Source: a virus. Taken from it: a stretch of DNA of 64,000 nt. The notes under the pieces are model-generated. The model was not told the DNA's origin, searched no databases, and saw nothing but the letters and a program-made list of their open reading frames with translations. Positions 47,321 through 57,200 of the stretch are shown here, in pieces; the stretch's first letter is position 1, and every line of letters begins with the position of its first letter. The DNA lies in IMG/VR virus record IMGVR_UViG_3300008110_000026, positions 28,389 to 92,388 of that record, one strand, 5' to 3'. Position numbers and translations under genes: made by a program.

Positions 47321-47908
47321 ATGAAAATGACCTCTAGTCTTCTTAGTTATCCCGTTTTTCCTGATTGGGTATTTGAGGGGGAATTACAAATAGATGATAA
47401 TGTAGCTGATGCAATATTAAAAGAAGTTCAAGCCAGCAGAACATCACAGTATTTTCACAACGCAAACTTTGGTTGGATCACTAATAAAAATATTACCTTA
47501 GGAAAAAACATCGCCAAGTTAAATTCTCTAATTGGTAATATGTTTGTGGAAAATGCTGCTTCTCATTTTAGAATTAAAAAAGAAGATTGGACAGATATTG
47601 AAATTTGCGAGACTTGGACCATGGGTATTAAACCAGGACATAATTTCCCGCAATCAGTACATAGACATCGCTGGTACCATTCTGTGCTTTTTCTAAAAGC
47701 AGAAGAAAACAGTACTAGTTTGTATCTCGATCAATACGGGCCTAAACTATATGCTTGCCCGCCCCGAATTCAAAGCAGTGAACATTTTGTTGCAGCAAAG
47801 ACAAATAAGATTGTTTATTTTCCTGCCCACATACCTTGGGGTATAACATCAAACTCATCCGACCAAGACTGCATTATTTGTTGCAATAGTTTTGTGATAA
47901 AACAATAA
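47321..47908 (+). CDS. Isolated plus-strand gene, possible 2OG-oxygenase-like beta-helix protein
   Basis: About 195 residues from the ATG at 47321; an in-frame GTG at 47279 would add 14 residues. The N-terminal half is helical. The C-terminal half contains VHRHRWYHSVLFLKAEEN, LYLDQYGP and KIVYFPAHIPWGIT, which resembles the beta-helix of 2OG-Fe(II) oxygenase-like proteins, but the iron ligands are not clear. The only plus-strand gene right of 12645, it is divergent from the deaminase gene and ends 2 bases before a shared terminator, as expected of a separately acquired gene. Confidence 0.5.
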   Translation: MKMTSSLLSYPVFPDWVFEGELQIDDNVADAILKEVQASRTSQYFHNANFGWITNKNITLGKNIAKLNSLIGNMFVENAASHFRIKKEDWTDIEICETWTMGIKPGHNFPQSVHRHRWYHSVLFLKAEENSTSLYLDQYGPKLYACPPRIQSSEHFVAAKTNKIVYFPAHIPWGITSNSSDQDCIICCNSFVIKQ

Positions 47909-47910
47909 AA

Positions 47911-47936
47911 AGAAAGGGGCCTTTTGACCCCTTTCT
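47911..47936. terminator. Shared hairpin terminator between convergent genes
   Basis: AGAAAGGGG and CCCCTTTCT form a perfect 9-bp stem with an 8-base loop. On the minus strand it is followed by TTCTTTTTATTG, a good terminator for the long fibre gene; on the plus strand it ends the isolated gene. Confidence 0.8.
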
Positions 47937-47958
47937 AAACTCCCCATCCCGAGAAGTG

Positions 47959-50900
47959 TTATACTACGTACTTGTAGTGTACAGTTGCTACTAAGCTACC
48001 GCCTGTTACAACAGAAGCTGTTGTACCATCGCTTTGCTTGAACTGTACTACAACACCTGCATTCTTTGTAAGTGTTGTATCACCATCTAGTTCAATAATA
48101 TATGTACCTGCTGTACCTGCATCAGCATCGTCAGCTGCAACTAGTGTTGTACCGCTACCACCATTTTCCTTAACTAGGATATGGTTGAAGCTACCACCAC
48201 TGAATGCTGTACCTACCTTGATTACAACCTTGTCAACATAGTATGTACGGTTGCTTACATTTGGTACTGTACCAACTGTGAAGCTGCTTGCGCTGCTGTT
48301 AGCAGTGAATGTACCACGAAGTAGTAAACCATCACCGCCGTTGTTAGTAACATAATCAACTACCGCTGCTGAAGTTGGAATTGTTGTATCATTGTCGTTG
48401 TTAGCAATGCCATCAGCTTCGTTAACAAACTTGGTAATTGAAATGCTGTTGCCAGTATCTGTTAGTGTACCAAATGCAACATCACCTGTTACAGCAAGGT
48501 TACCGCTGATTGAACCACTGGCTGCTGTTAGATCACCTAGTGTTAAGTCTTCTGTACCCAGGCTCCATGTATTAGAAGGTGTATAAACAATCTGCTTCAT
48601 GCTGCCACCAACGTTGGCTTCAAAGCCTACGTTAGCACCAGTTGTACCGTTGCTGTTTACACGGAAGATTGCATCAGCAGTCTGAACAGTTGTTGAATCA
48701 ACAATTGTTTGTGTACCTTGAACGGTTAAGTTACCAGTAATAATTGCATCACCATTAACATTAACTGTAGCGGCTGTAATATCATTTGACAGCAATGAGC
48801 CTGTGATAGCTAAGTTGTTTGTAACAGTTAGGTTGTTACCAATTGTAACGTTAGCTGGTAAGCCAACGGTTATTGTTTGACCACTTACGCTGGTTTCAAC
48901 TTCATTAGCTGTACCAGCAACGGTTAATGTTTGACTGTCTAGGTCAACACTAGCTGTACCGGTGTCACCAGCAATGTCTAAGTTAGTTGCGCCTAGTTGT
49001 GCATCAACATAACTCTTAACTGCGGCTGTTGTTGCGACTGAGGTGTTGTTTGGTGTAGCAAATGCACCGTCTGTTGACCAATCTGTGATTGTTACAGCAC
49101 CGTCGTTTAAGCCACCAAATGCAACGTTACCGCTGAAGTTACCATTAACTGCGCCAGTTAGCGACCCACCTGATAATGTAGCTGTGCCATCTTTTAGCGC
49201 ACCTGCTTGTACATTACCACTGAATGTGCCATGAACTGCACTTGTGATATTGCCATCAGTAATTGTTAGTACACCGTCAGTGAATGAATCAGCTGTCATT
49301 GAACCGTTGATTGAAACATTAGGTGTTAGCGCAAATGTAACGCTGTTGTTTGCAATGGTTGTTTGAATTTGGTTTGTAGTACCAGCAAAGTCTAGTACCT
49401 CGCCTACATTAACTGTATCGTTAGCACCAACGTCACCACTGATATCAAAGCTGGTTGAAATTGTTACATTACTTGCGGCTGTTAGTCGACCTTGTGCATC
49501 AACAGTAATTTGTGGAATTTGTGTTGCACTACCAAATACACCGGCAGTTACCGTTGTGTTATCTAGATCAACTGTTACGCTGTTATTAGCAATGGTTGTT
49601 GTTAAACCAACACCACCAGCAACAGTTAGTGTTTCACCACCGTTAACGGTATCTGTACCACCAACATCGCCCGCAATATTGAAGTTTGTTGCTACAGCAA
49701 TGTTACTAGCAGCAGTAATACGACCCTGTGCATCTACAGTAAACTGTGGAATATCTGTTGAACTACCATATACACCTGCTGTTACAGCGGTATTATCTAA
49801 GTTAACTGTTACAGTATTAGCTGTTACTGCTGATGTTAGACCAACACCACCTGCAACAGTTAGTGTTTCAGTTAGCAAGTTAATGCCATCTGTACCACTA
49901 TCACCTGCAATGTTTAATGTTGTTGCAATATTAGCATTACTTGCGGCAGTTAAACGACCTTGTGCATCAACTGTGATGATTGGAATCTGTGATGTACTAC
50001 CGTAAACACCTGCTGTTACCGCAGTATTGTCTAGATCAACTGTTACTGCATTGGCTGTAATTGTTGATGTTAAACCAACACCACCTAGTACGCTTAATGT
50101 TTCACCACCATCAATTCTTGTTGCACTACCTGTATCACCTGCTAGATCAAAGAATGTTGAAATTGCAATGTTGCTGGCTGCTGTAACACGGCCTTTTGAG
50201 TCAACTGTGAATTGTGGAATATGAGTTGCATCACCATATACACCAGCAGTTACCGCAGTATTAGCTAGTGTTAGGGATAGGTCAACGTTGGCGTTACCTT
50301 GGTAAGCTACTGCACTAGCAGTTGCATCGCCTGATGCGCTAAAATAAGTTGTTGTGCTTAGGAATGCAGCACCACCTGAGACATTACCAAAGATTGTATC
50401 TACTTCAACGTTAGCTAGAGTAAATGTAGCATTGGCTGTATCAATGTATACACATGCATCTGGTTCTGGAACATACTTGTGGAAGAACTTAAAGCGGCCG
50501 TCACTTGCATCGCGGAACAAACCAGCGTGAGCATATGTGCCATCATTATAGTTACCAACAAAGCCTAGATCTGGGTTAGCAACATTACTGTTAGCATTCA
50601 AGTAGATCATGTTATCATCTACTTCAAGTGTTGTTACATTAAGTGTTACAACATTACCGCCAACGGTTAAGTTACCATCAATTTGTAAATCACCATCAGC
50701 AGTGATACTACCATTAGCATGTAGGTTACCGCTGATGATCGGATTGTTTACTAGGCCAACTGTAACTGTATTATTTGTTACAGCGGTTTCAATTTCGTTT
50801 GCTGTACCGCTAACAGTTAATGTTTCACCAACATTAAATGTGTCTGTACCGGTATCACCTGCAATATCAAAGCTAGTTGAAATGCTTACATTGCTTGCGC

Positions 50901-52080
50901 TTGTAACACGACCTTGTGCATCAACAGTAATTTGTGGAATCTGTGAAGTGCTACCATATACACCTGCTGTTACAGCGGTATTATCTAAGTCAACTGTGAT
51001 ACTGTTGTTAGCAATGGTTGTTGTTAAACCAACACCACCGGAAACGGTAAGTGTTTCACCGCCATTAACTGTATCGTTAGTACCAACATCACCTGCAATA
51101 CCAAAACTTGTTGAAATAGTAATGTTACTTGCTGCTGTAATACGACCTTGTGCATCAACAGTAAATTGTGGAATTTCTGATGTACTGCCATATACGCCTG
51201 CTGTTACCGCAGTATTGTCTAGGTTAACAGTTACAGTATTAGCTGTTACTGCTGATGTTAAACCTACACCACCAAGTACATTTAATGTATCAGTTAGTAG
51301 ATCAATTCCATCTGTACCACTGTCACCTGCAACATTTAATGTTGTTGCAATTGAAATGTTACTTGCTGCTGTAATGCGACCCTTTGAGTCAACTGTAAAC
51401 TGTGGAATATTTGTTGCGCTGCCATATGTACCTGCTGTAACTGCTGTATTAGCTAGTGTTAGCGATAGGTCAACGTTGGCATTGCCTTGATATGCAACTG
51501 CTGATGCACTAGCATCGCCTGAAGCACTGAAATAAGTTGTTGTGGTTAGGAATGCAGCACCACCGGTGATGTTACCAATAAATCCTGAAGTTGCTTCAAT
51601 CCAAGTACCTGTAACATTAGCTGCGCTAGATGCGCCAATAACTGTACCGTTAATTGCGCCGCCTGTGATTGCAACATTGTTGGCTGCTTGAGTAGCAAGG
51701 TTACCAAGTCCTAGGTTAATTCGTGCATTAGCTGCATCGCCTGCACCAGTACCACCGTTAGTAAGTGGGAGAATACCACTAACGAAACTGGTATTAGCTA
51801 GGTCAATATTGCCAACGGATGCAACGCCACCGGTCCATTTTTGGACGCCTGTTGAGCTGCTAAAGTCCTGTCCAGTACCACCATAAGCAGCACCAATAAC
51901 ACTACCGTTCCAAGTACCAGAAGTAAGAGTACCAACTCTTAAATCTTCTAGTGTTGTACCGTCGGATTGTGTTAGATCAAACCTACCGTTCGCGCTGTCG
52001 TATTTTAAGCGTCCACCGCTCTTGCCCATTTGGACATCTGCTGCCAAACCCTTGATACCAAAATTCTTAATATCAGCCAT
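47959..52080 (-). CDS. Long repeat-containing fibre protein (1373 aa)
   Basis: An adhesin-like fibre. It starts with an attachment-like N-terminus (MADIKNFGIKGLAADVQMGK). It then carries seven copies of a repeat of about 78 residues whose core is NTAVTAGVYGS-x-x-x-IPQ(F/I)TVDAQGRITAASN followed by IAGD, GETLTV, GGVGLT and N-x-V-TVD. The repeats form two larger blocks, three copies and four copies, each preceded by a GGAAFL-TTTYFSASGDA segment, so one large duplication has occurred. The C-terminal ~150 residues are a distinct beta domain likely to contact the host. No chaperone or peptidase motif is seen. Confidence 0.85.
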   Translation of the reverse strand: MADIKNFGIKGLAADVQMGKSGGRLKYDSANGRFDLTQSDGTTLEDLRVGTLTSGTWNGSVIGAAYGGTGQDFSSSTGVQKWTGGVASVGNIDLANTSFVSGILPLTNGGTGAGDAANARINLGLGNLATQAANNVAITGGAINGTVIGASSAANVTGTWIEATSGFIGNITGGAAFLTTTTYFSASGDASASAVAYQGNANVDLSLTLANTAVTAGTYGSATNIPQFTVDSKGRITAASNISIATTLNVAGDSGTDGIDLLTDTLNVLGGVGLTSAVTANTVTVNLDNTAVTAGVYGSTSEIPQFTVDAQGRITAASNITISTSFGIAGDVGTNDTVNGGETLTVSGGVGLTTTIANNSITVDLDNTAVTAGVYGSTSQIPQITVDAQGRVTSASNVSISTSFDIAGDTGTDTFNVGETLTVSGTANEIETAVTNNTVTVGLVNNPIISGNLHANGSITADGDLQIDGNLTVGGNVVTLNVTTLEVDDNMIYLNANSNVANPDLGFVGNYNDGTYAHAGLFRDASDGRFKFFHKYVPEPDACVYIDTANATFTLANVEVDTIFGNVSGGAAFLSTTTYFSASGDATASAVAYQGNANVDLSLTLANTAVTAGVYGDATHIPQFTVDSKGRVTAASNIAISTFFDLAGDTGSATRIDGGETLSVLGGVGLTSTITANAVTVDLDNTAVTAGVYGSTSQIPIITVDAQGRLTAASNANIATTLNIAGDSGTDGINLLTETLTVAGGVGLTSAVTANTVTVNLDNTAVTAGVYGSSTDIPQFTVDAQGRITAASNIAVATNFNIAGDVGGTDTVNGGETLTVAGGVGLTTTIANNSVTVDLDNTTVTAGVFGSATQIPQITVDAQGRLTAASNVTISTSFDISGDVGANDTVNVGEVLDFAGTTNQIQTTIANNSVTFALTPNVSINGSMTADSFTDGVLTITDGNITSAVHGTFSGNVQAGALKDGTATLSGGSLTGAVNGNFSGNVAFGGLNDGAVTITDWSTDGAFATPNNTSVATTAAVKSYVDAQLGATNLDIAGDTGTASVDLDSQTLTVAGTANEVETSVSGQTITVGLPANVTIGNNLTVTNNLAITGSLLSNDITAATVNVNGDAIITGNLTVQGTQTIVDSTTVQTADAIFRVNSNGTTGANVGFEANVGGSMKQIVYTPSNTWSLGTEDLTLGDLTAASGSISGNLAVTGDVAFGTLTDTGNSISITKFVNEADGIANNDNDTTIPTSAAVVDYVTNNGGDGLLLRGTFTANSSASSFTVGTVPNVSNRTYYVDKVVIKVGTAFSGGSFNHILVKENGGSGTTLVAADDADAGTAGTYIIELDGDTTLTKNAGVVVQFKQSDGTTASVVTGGSLVATVHYKYVV

Positions 52081-52125
52081 TTTCAGACTCTCCCAGACTT
52101 GTTATTGAATAGCTATTGCTTTGTT

Positions 52126-52133
52126 TATTTATC
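52126..52133 (-). promoter_or_regulatory. Late-type octamer GATAAATA for the long fibre gene
   Basis: Minus strand, about 46 bases before the start of the 1373-residue fibre gene. Confidence 0.6.
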
Positions 52134-52138
52134 AATCT

Positions 52139-53791
52139 TTAGACATAGGTTAGCTTTACGGTCACGTTGCCTGCTGATGCTTGATAGTGATTGCAACGCA
52201 CTCTAATTTGTAAATCTTGGCTGTTTGAAGCGGGGTAAACATATTCTGGATTTGAATAAAATTCGGTAGTTTCTGTCAAATCGTTTGCGTCTGAAGCTAC
52301 AAATAGCGCAGGTTGACCTAGTACGCCAACTTCGATGTTAGGTATAATGTTGCCTGAATAACCGCTAAATGCTGTATGAACTTCGAAACTTACGCTGGTA
52401 ATTTTACGTCCTGGACTAATATTACCCAATGTATTTGTAGTACTATTACCAAAACCCACTGCTGGCATAGTAAATGTTGTGGTCATTGTTTTAGCATCAG
52501 TGGTAGCACTATCTGCGTTAGCTACCTGTACCCAAGCACTACCGTTATAAACATATAAGCCCCATTCACCTGTGCCTGCATTTAGAACATATGCTTGATC
52601 ACCTGTTTGTGGGGTCAACGCATCTCTAGCAGCAATATTTGCTACCACAGTAGTTCCGGCACTTCTTAGGCCACGCTCAATGTTCATAGCCAACGGATAC
52701 ATTCCGTTGTGACCACTGGCTACACCTGTGCCTACACGGAAAAATTCTGTGCCTTCGTAGATTAAAATTTCGCCGCCATCGGATCTAGCCAGCACTAATT
52801 TTCTTGCACCTGTTGCGCTAGTTGAAGCAGGTAGTCCTGAAACATTACCAGCACCAACAAAACCATAGCCGTTAGTATCTGCATTACCGTTAGTGATAGT
52901 AATCGCATTACCGTTTGCTTCAGACAATGTTAAAATTGTTGATGTTGATGTAGCGGTCAAATTTGCTATATTGGCTGCATTAATATCAGCGGCCATATCA
53001 ACTGGAACGCCCACTGACAATCCATAAGCAGCTTGGCCTCCTGTATCAGTGGTAAAGTTAATTAGAGTATTTCCGCTACCACTGCTTATGTACGCACTAA
53101 AGGGAACAAATCCACCAACTAGGCCATAGATTGTATTGCCCGCATCACTGGAAATAACAGTTGGTGTTGGTACACTGGAAGCAGTTACATAATGATTACT
53201 GGTGTTTGAGTTTATGGTTGATACCATTTGATTAAGATTAGCATTAGCACCGCCGGTGCCTGCAAATGTAACAATGGTTCCGTTCAATGCAATTTGATGA
53301 CCATCAGGGACTGTTGGATTATTAACTGTGCCTACTATTTCTGTAGCAATAGCATCTTGTATCTTTAAGAAAACAATTTTACCTGTAGTGTCACTGGCAG
53401 TTAGATCACCATCGGTATCTAAATAAATGTAATCACCTTGCGTACCTGGAATGCTAGGCTCAAAGTCAATGATACGATTGTTAGGCGATATCATAAAGAA
53501 GTTTGGTCCTGGACCTGTTTCAATAACAGTACCAATCATCTTATCCATAGTAATAGTATTAGCTACAGAAAAACCATTTGCTGTTACAGCAATAACATCA
53601 CCTTTGCTGAACCCGTGACTGTCTTGTTCAAGTACATAGTTTAGCAGAGGATTTAAATATTGAAACCTACTCATTACAGTAGGATAAAAGTCTGTACTTA
53701 CTGTACCTGGTAATGGATCAAGTAATGGCAATCCATTTTCATTTAGACTAAAAACCAGGTAATGGGTCAAGTAATGGCAATCCGTTTTCAT
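52139..53791 (-). CDS. Structural/fibre protein, C-terminal part of a probably frameshifted gene
   Basis: The frame opens at 53791 but the ATG there has no ribosome site. It reads FSLNENGLPLLDPLPG and then TVSTDFYPTVMSRFQYLNPLL, so it looks like the continuation of the gene at 53748-54218. An internal start at 53674 (MSRF) is possible if the two parts are separate. The rest is a Gly/Ala/Thr-rich beta protein with GDVIAVTANGF, Ig-like or carbohydrate-binding-like strands, and an ending typical of virion proteins (HYQASAGNVTVKLTYV). It precedes the long fibre gene and has no own promoter. Confidence 0.6.
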   Translation of the reverse strand: MKTDCHYLTHYLVFSLNENGLPLLDPLPGTVSTDFYPTVMSRFQYLNPLLNYVLEQDSHGFSKGDVIAVTANGFSVANTITMDKMIGTVIETGPGPNFFMISPNNRIIDFEPSIPGTQGDYIYLDTDGDLTASDTTGKIVFLKIQDAIATEIVGTVNNPTVPDGHQIALNGTIVTFAGTGGANANLNQMVSTINSNTSNHYVTASSVPTPTVISSDAGNTIYGLVGGFVPFSAYISSGSGNTLINFTTDTGGQAAYGLSVGVPVDMAADINAANIANLTATSTSTILTLSEANGNAITITNGNADTNGYGFVGAGNVSGLPASTSATGARKLVLARSDGGEILIYEGTEFFRVGTGVASGHNGMYPLAMNIERGLRSAGTTVVANIAARDALTPQTGDQAYVLNAGTGEWGLYVYNGSAWVQVANADSATTDAKTMTTTFTMPAVGFGNSTTNTLGNISPGRKITSVSFEVHTAFSGYSGNIIPNIEVGVLGQPALFVASDANDLTETTEFYSNPEYVYPASNSQDLQIRVRCNHYQASAGNVTVKLTYV

Positions 53792-53801
53792 TTAAACTGA
53801 A
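53705..53801 (-). repeat. Tandem near-identical 48-base repeat, period 49
   Basis: Two copies (53705-53752 and 53754-53801) differ at about five or six positions, all synonymous when each is read as FSLNENGLPLLDPLPG. The period of 49, not 48, places the second copy one frame away from the first. Confidence 0.75.
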
Positions 53802-54218
53802 TATAACTGCTGCACCAGTATTAAAAATACCGTTACCAGTAGCACTCTTAAAAGTATTATAGCGTAACCAATCTTCAACAACACAAGTAACTGTGTTTGC
53901 AGTCTTTGATGTAATGCTTACAATTTTAAGACACTGGCCGCTGGTTGCGCCTGCGATCCAGTCACCTACAACAATATCTAAACCATTGTAAGTAAAATCA
54001 TCTCGAGTTAAGTGGCTACCATGTGTTTGTGCTGTTACGCTAAAAGTAACAGTCCATCGGTAATATTTTTTTGTACCTACGCCCGAATACCATAGGTCGC
54101 CTGCGCCATTTGCATAATCCCAATAGCTTTCGCCTGCAAGACTGGATACAGAGACAGGCAGAACTTTGTTAGGAATGTTTAATCTAATCTGGCTAGATTT
54201 GTAATTAATTAACGCCAT
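53748..54218 (-). CDS. Structural protein, N-terminal part of a probably frameshifted gene
   Basis: A 156-residue protein: MALINYKSSQIRLNIPNKVLPVSVSSLAGESYWDYA start, a beta-rich middle (YNGLDIVVGDWIAGATSGQCLKIVSIT) and the ending AAVIFSLNENGLPLLDPLPGF at a TAG stop. The stop is created by an A5 run (53750-53754, T5 in the gene). With one T fewer, the frame continues straight into the downstream reading frame and gives a single protein of about 690 residues with a perfect 16-residue tandem peptide repeat. Lies 8 bases after the stop of the 1037-residue gene. Confidence 0.6.
   Translation of the reverse strand: MALINYKSSQIRLNIPNKVLPVSVSSLAGESYWDYANGAGDLWYSGVGTKKYYRWTVTFSVTAQTHGSHLTRDDFTYNGLDIVVGDWIAGATSGQCLKIVSITSKTANTVTCVVEDWLRYNTFKSATGNGIFNTGAAVIFSLNENGLPLLDPLPGF
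53750..53754 (-). other. Candidate single-base frameshift site in a homopolymer
   Basis: The T5 run in GGTTTTTAGTCTAAAT, gene sense, places TAG in frame. Removing one T restores GGT TTT AGT CTA AAT and an open frame across both reading frames. It may be an assembly error, a true mutation, or a +1 slip site (TTT followed by a stop). Confidence 0.6.
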
Positions 54219-54226
54219 GTTAATCC

Positions 54227-57200
54227 TTAATCATACATCACAAACTGGATCCATGCATGAGTAGTAGTACCAAATGCACGACTGGCTCCTGTTTCAGCTT
54301 CTCTAAGTTTTAGTTTTACAACGGTATTGCTGGTCGCACCATCAAACGCTGTGGGAGATCCTGCCGAACCACCACCTGGAATTTCTCTTTGACCCATTGT
54401 AGTTTCTAAATGCGATATTAGATATTTGTTATTGGTTCTGTCGTAACCATAAAGCATAATTGAACCGGGTGGGTAATAGTAGCCTGTGAAGTTAATAGTA
54501 CATTCACCACCGCTGGCGCTGTCAATTGTAACGGAACTTATACCAGATGATAAGTTGTCAGTATTAGCTAGTGTACCAGTTGTGCTATAATTTAACTTAA
54601 ATCGTTGGATGGTAGCACCACCCCCGCCGCCGCCACCGCTTACCGAAACGTTGCTGACACTGGTTACACGACCATATGTGTCAACGGTAATTTGAGGAAT
54701 TAATGTTGCACTACCATAAGTCTTAGCGCCGGTGCTAACAACACCGCTGGTTAACGCTATGTTATCTGCGTTTACAGTAATACCTGCACCCGCACCAACA
54801 TTGAGTGTAACTGTACCGCTAGCACCGCCATCAATTAAACCGTTGCCTGCTGTTACGCCTTCAATATCTCCGGCACCACCTGCGCTAATTGTAATATTGC
54901 TTACGCCGGTGATTCTACCATAAGTGTCAACAGTAAACTGTGGCATTGTGGTAGCATTACCATAAGTGCCTGCTGTTACACCACTTGTACCTAAACTTAA
55001 TGTGACAGCACCGCTGGCACCACCGCCGCTCAATCCTGTGCCTGCTGTAACACCAGTAATATCACCGGTACCATCAGCACCACGAACATTACCTGCATCA
55101 ATTGTTGCAGCATTGCTTAGTGTAATTATTAAATTACCGCTACCGTTAACTGTGGCAGTTGAAATATCCACACCGTTAATACCAGCATTACCCTGCGGAC
55201 CTCGAATGTTACCAACGTCTTGGGTTGATGTATTACTGTAGTTAAGAACTAGGTTACTGCTTACTAGACTTACACTGGTAATGCCTACTCCGGCGTTACC
55301 TTGATCACCTTGCGGACCTTTAACATTACCAGCATTAATATATGTGCCGTTTACAAGTCCAATAATTAGATTGTTATTGCCTGCTACAGTAGCATTAGCA
55401 ATACCAGCATTACCGTCACCTGCTAGACCTTGTATACCTTGTGGACCACGAACATTACCAGCATCAATAGTTGATGTGTTACTTAGAGTAATGATTAAAT
55501 TATTTGTTGAGATAGATGCATTGCTTACAAACACACCATCAGTGCCACGAACATTGCCTACATCAACTGTTGCGGCATTGCTTAGAGTTAGAATTAAATT
55601 ACCGTTAGCAACTACAGAACCTGATGATACACTTACGCCAGTATTACCTTGAATACCTTGTTGACCGATTACATTTGATAAGTTAACATTTGAACCGTCA
55701 TATAACAAGTATGTATTTGAAGCCAGGCTCATTGACGGTCTATTCGCTAGACTTGAGTGGTTACCTGTAAATGCCACAGTGGCCAATGTTGAGTTGCTGT
55801 TGTTTAGAGCGTTAGCAATTTCAGCTAATGTATCAAGTGCTGATGGTGCACCAGCAGTAAGGTTATTAATTTGTGTGGTTACATATGATTGTGTTGCATA
55901 GTTATTAACAGTTAGATACGACGCAACATTTGAGTTACCATAGTTACCTGCTGCATTTGCTAGACCTGCATCAACATAAGCCTTCATGTTTGTGTTGGCC
56001 GTGTTGACATAGGTCTGGGTGGCGTAACTGTTTGCTGTTAGATATGCTGCAACATTTGAGTCGCTGTAATTGCCAGCAACATTACCTAATGCAGATGTTA
56101 GGTTAACTGAACTGTTACTGCCACTAATTGTGATAATATTGCCGTTTAGACTCAATGTTTGAGCATCGGTATCTGAATCTTTTAGTACGCTTAGGTTAAC
56201 TGAATTGCCGCTGCTGATTGAAAGCACATAGGTTGAAGCATTCCAACTTAGGCTTTGTGTAACTGCTGAAATGTTAGCAGGTGTGAATGAAAACACACCA
56301 GTTGTATTGTTATATGTTAGAGCACCGTTACCACTTGGTGCAGCAGTAGACACGCTGAAGTCAGTTAAACTTAGGTTACTGTTACCTGCACCACCTCCAG
56401 CGGCCATGTTACCTGCTTCAAACTTGCTGGTACTGCTGTTCCAAATTAGTACTTGACCGTTTGTGATACCTGAGGCATCAACATCGTTTAGATCAGCTAG
56501 ATTAATAGTTCCTGTGTCTGAAGAGAAAGTAATAGTATCAGCATTTGCTGTTGTAGTAATTGTAATACCAGAACCAGCAACAAGAGTCAGTGTGTCTTCG
56601 GCACGGTCAGCACTAACTGTGGTTTGGCCAGCTACAAGGATGTTTGCAAAACCTAGGGATGATCCATTGCCTCCTGCGCCTGCACCAGATACTGCCACAG
56701 TATCGACGTTTTGAATTCTACCATAAGTGTCAACTGTAATTCTTGGAATAAGTGTAGCATTACCGTATGTGCCTGATGTTACACCAGTAGCAACAAGATT
56801 TAGTGTTGCATTTGAGTTATTGCCTGTGCCACCTGTAACACTAATTTGACCTGCTGTGCCGTTAACATTACCAACAAATGAATTGGTAATTGTTGTAGCT
56901 TGGGTTGCTGTTACTAGTGTTGGTGTTACACTTGTGATTTGGCCTTTGCTGTTTACAGTGATGACAGGAATATAACTGGTATTGCCCCATGTACCCGATA
57001 CATTGGCGATATCAGTAATGTATACACCGTTTGTGTTTGATGTTAAGCCGCCACTTGCACCAGCAACTACATTAAGTGTTAGCGCACTTTTGCTAATACC
57101 ATTGCCTGCGCTGTAAACGTCAACTGTACCCGGGCGCCATTTACCTGCTGCTGAACTATAAATTAATGCTTGTCCACCACTGGGCAAGTAAGCACCACTG

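Noticed and set aside
48038-51490. Several long open frames on the plus strand opposite the fibre gene
   Set aside because: They have low-complexity Val/Pro/Ser composition forced by the repeat codons of the minus-strand fibre gene and have no ribosome sites.
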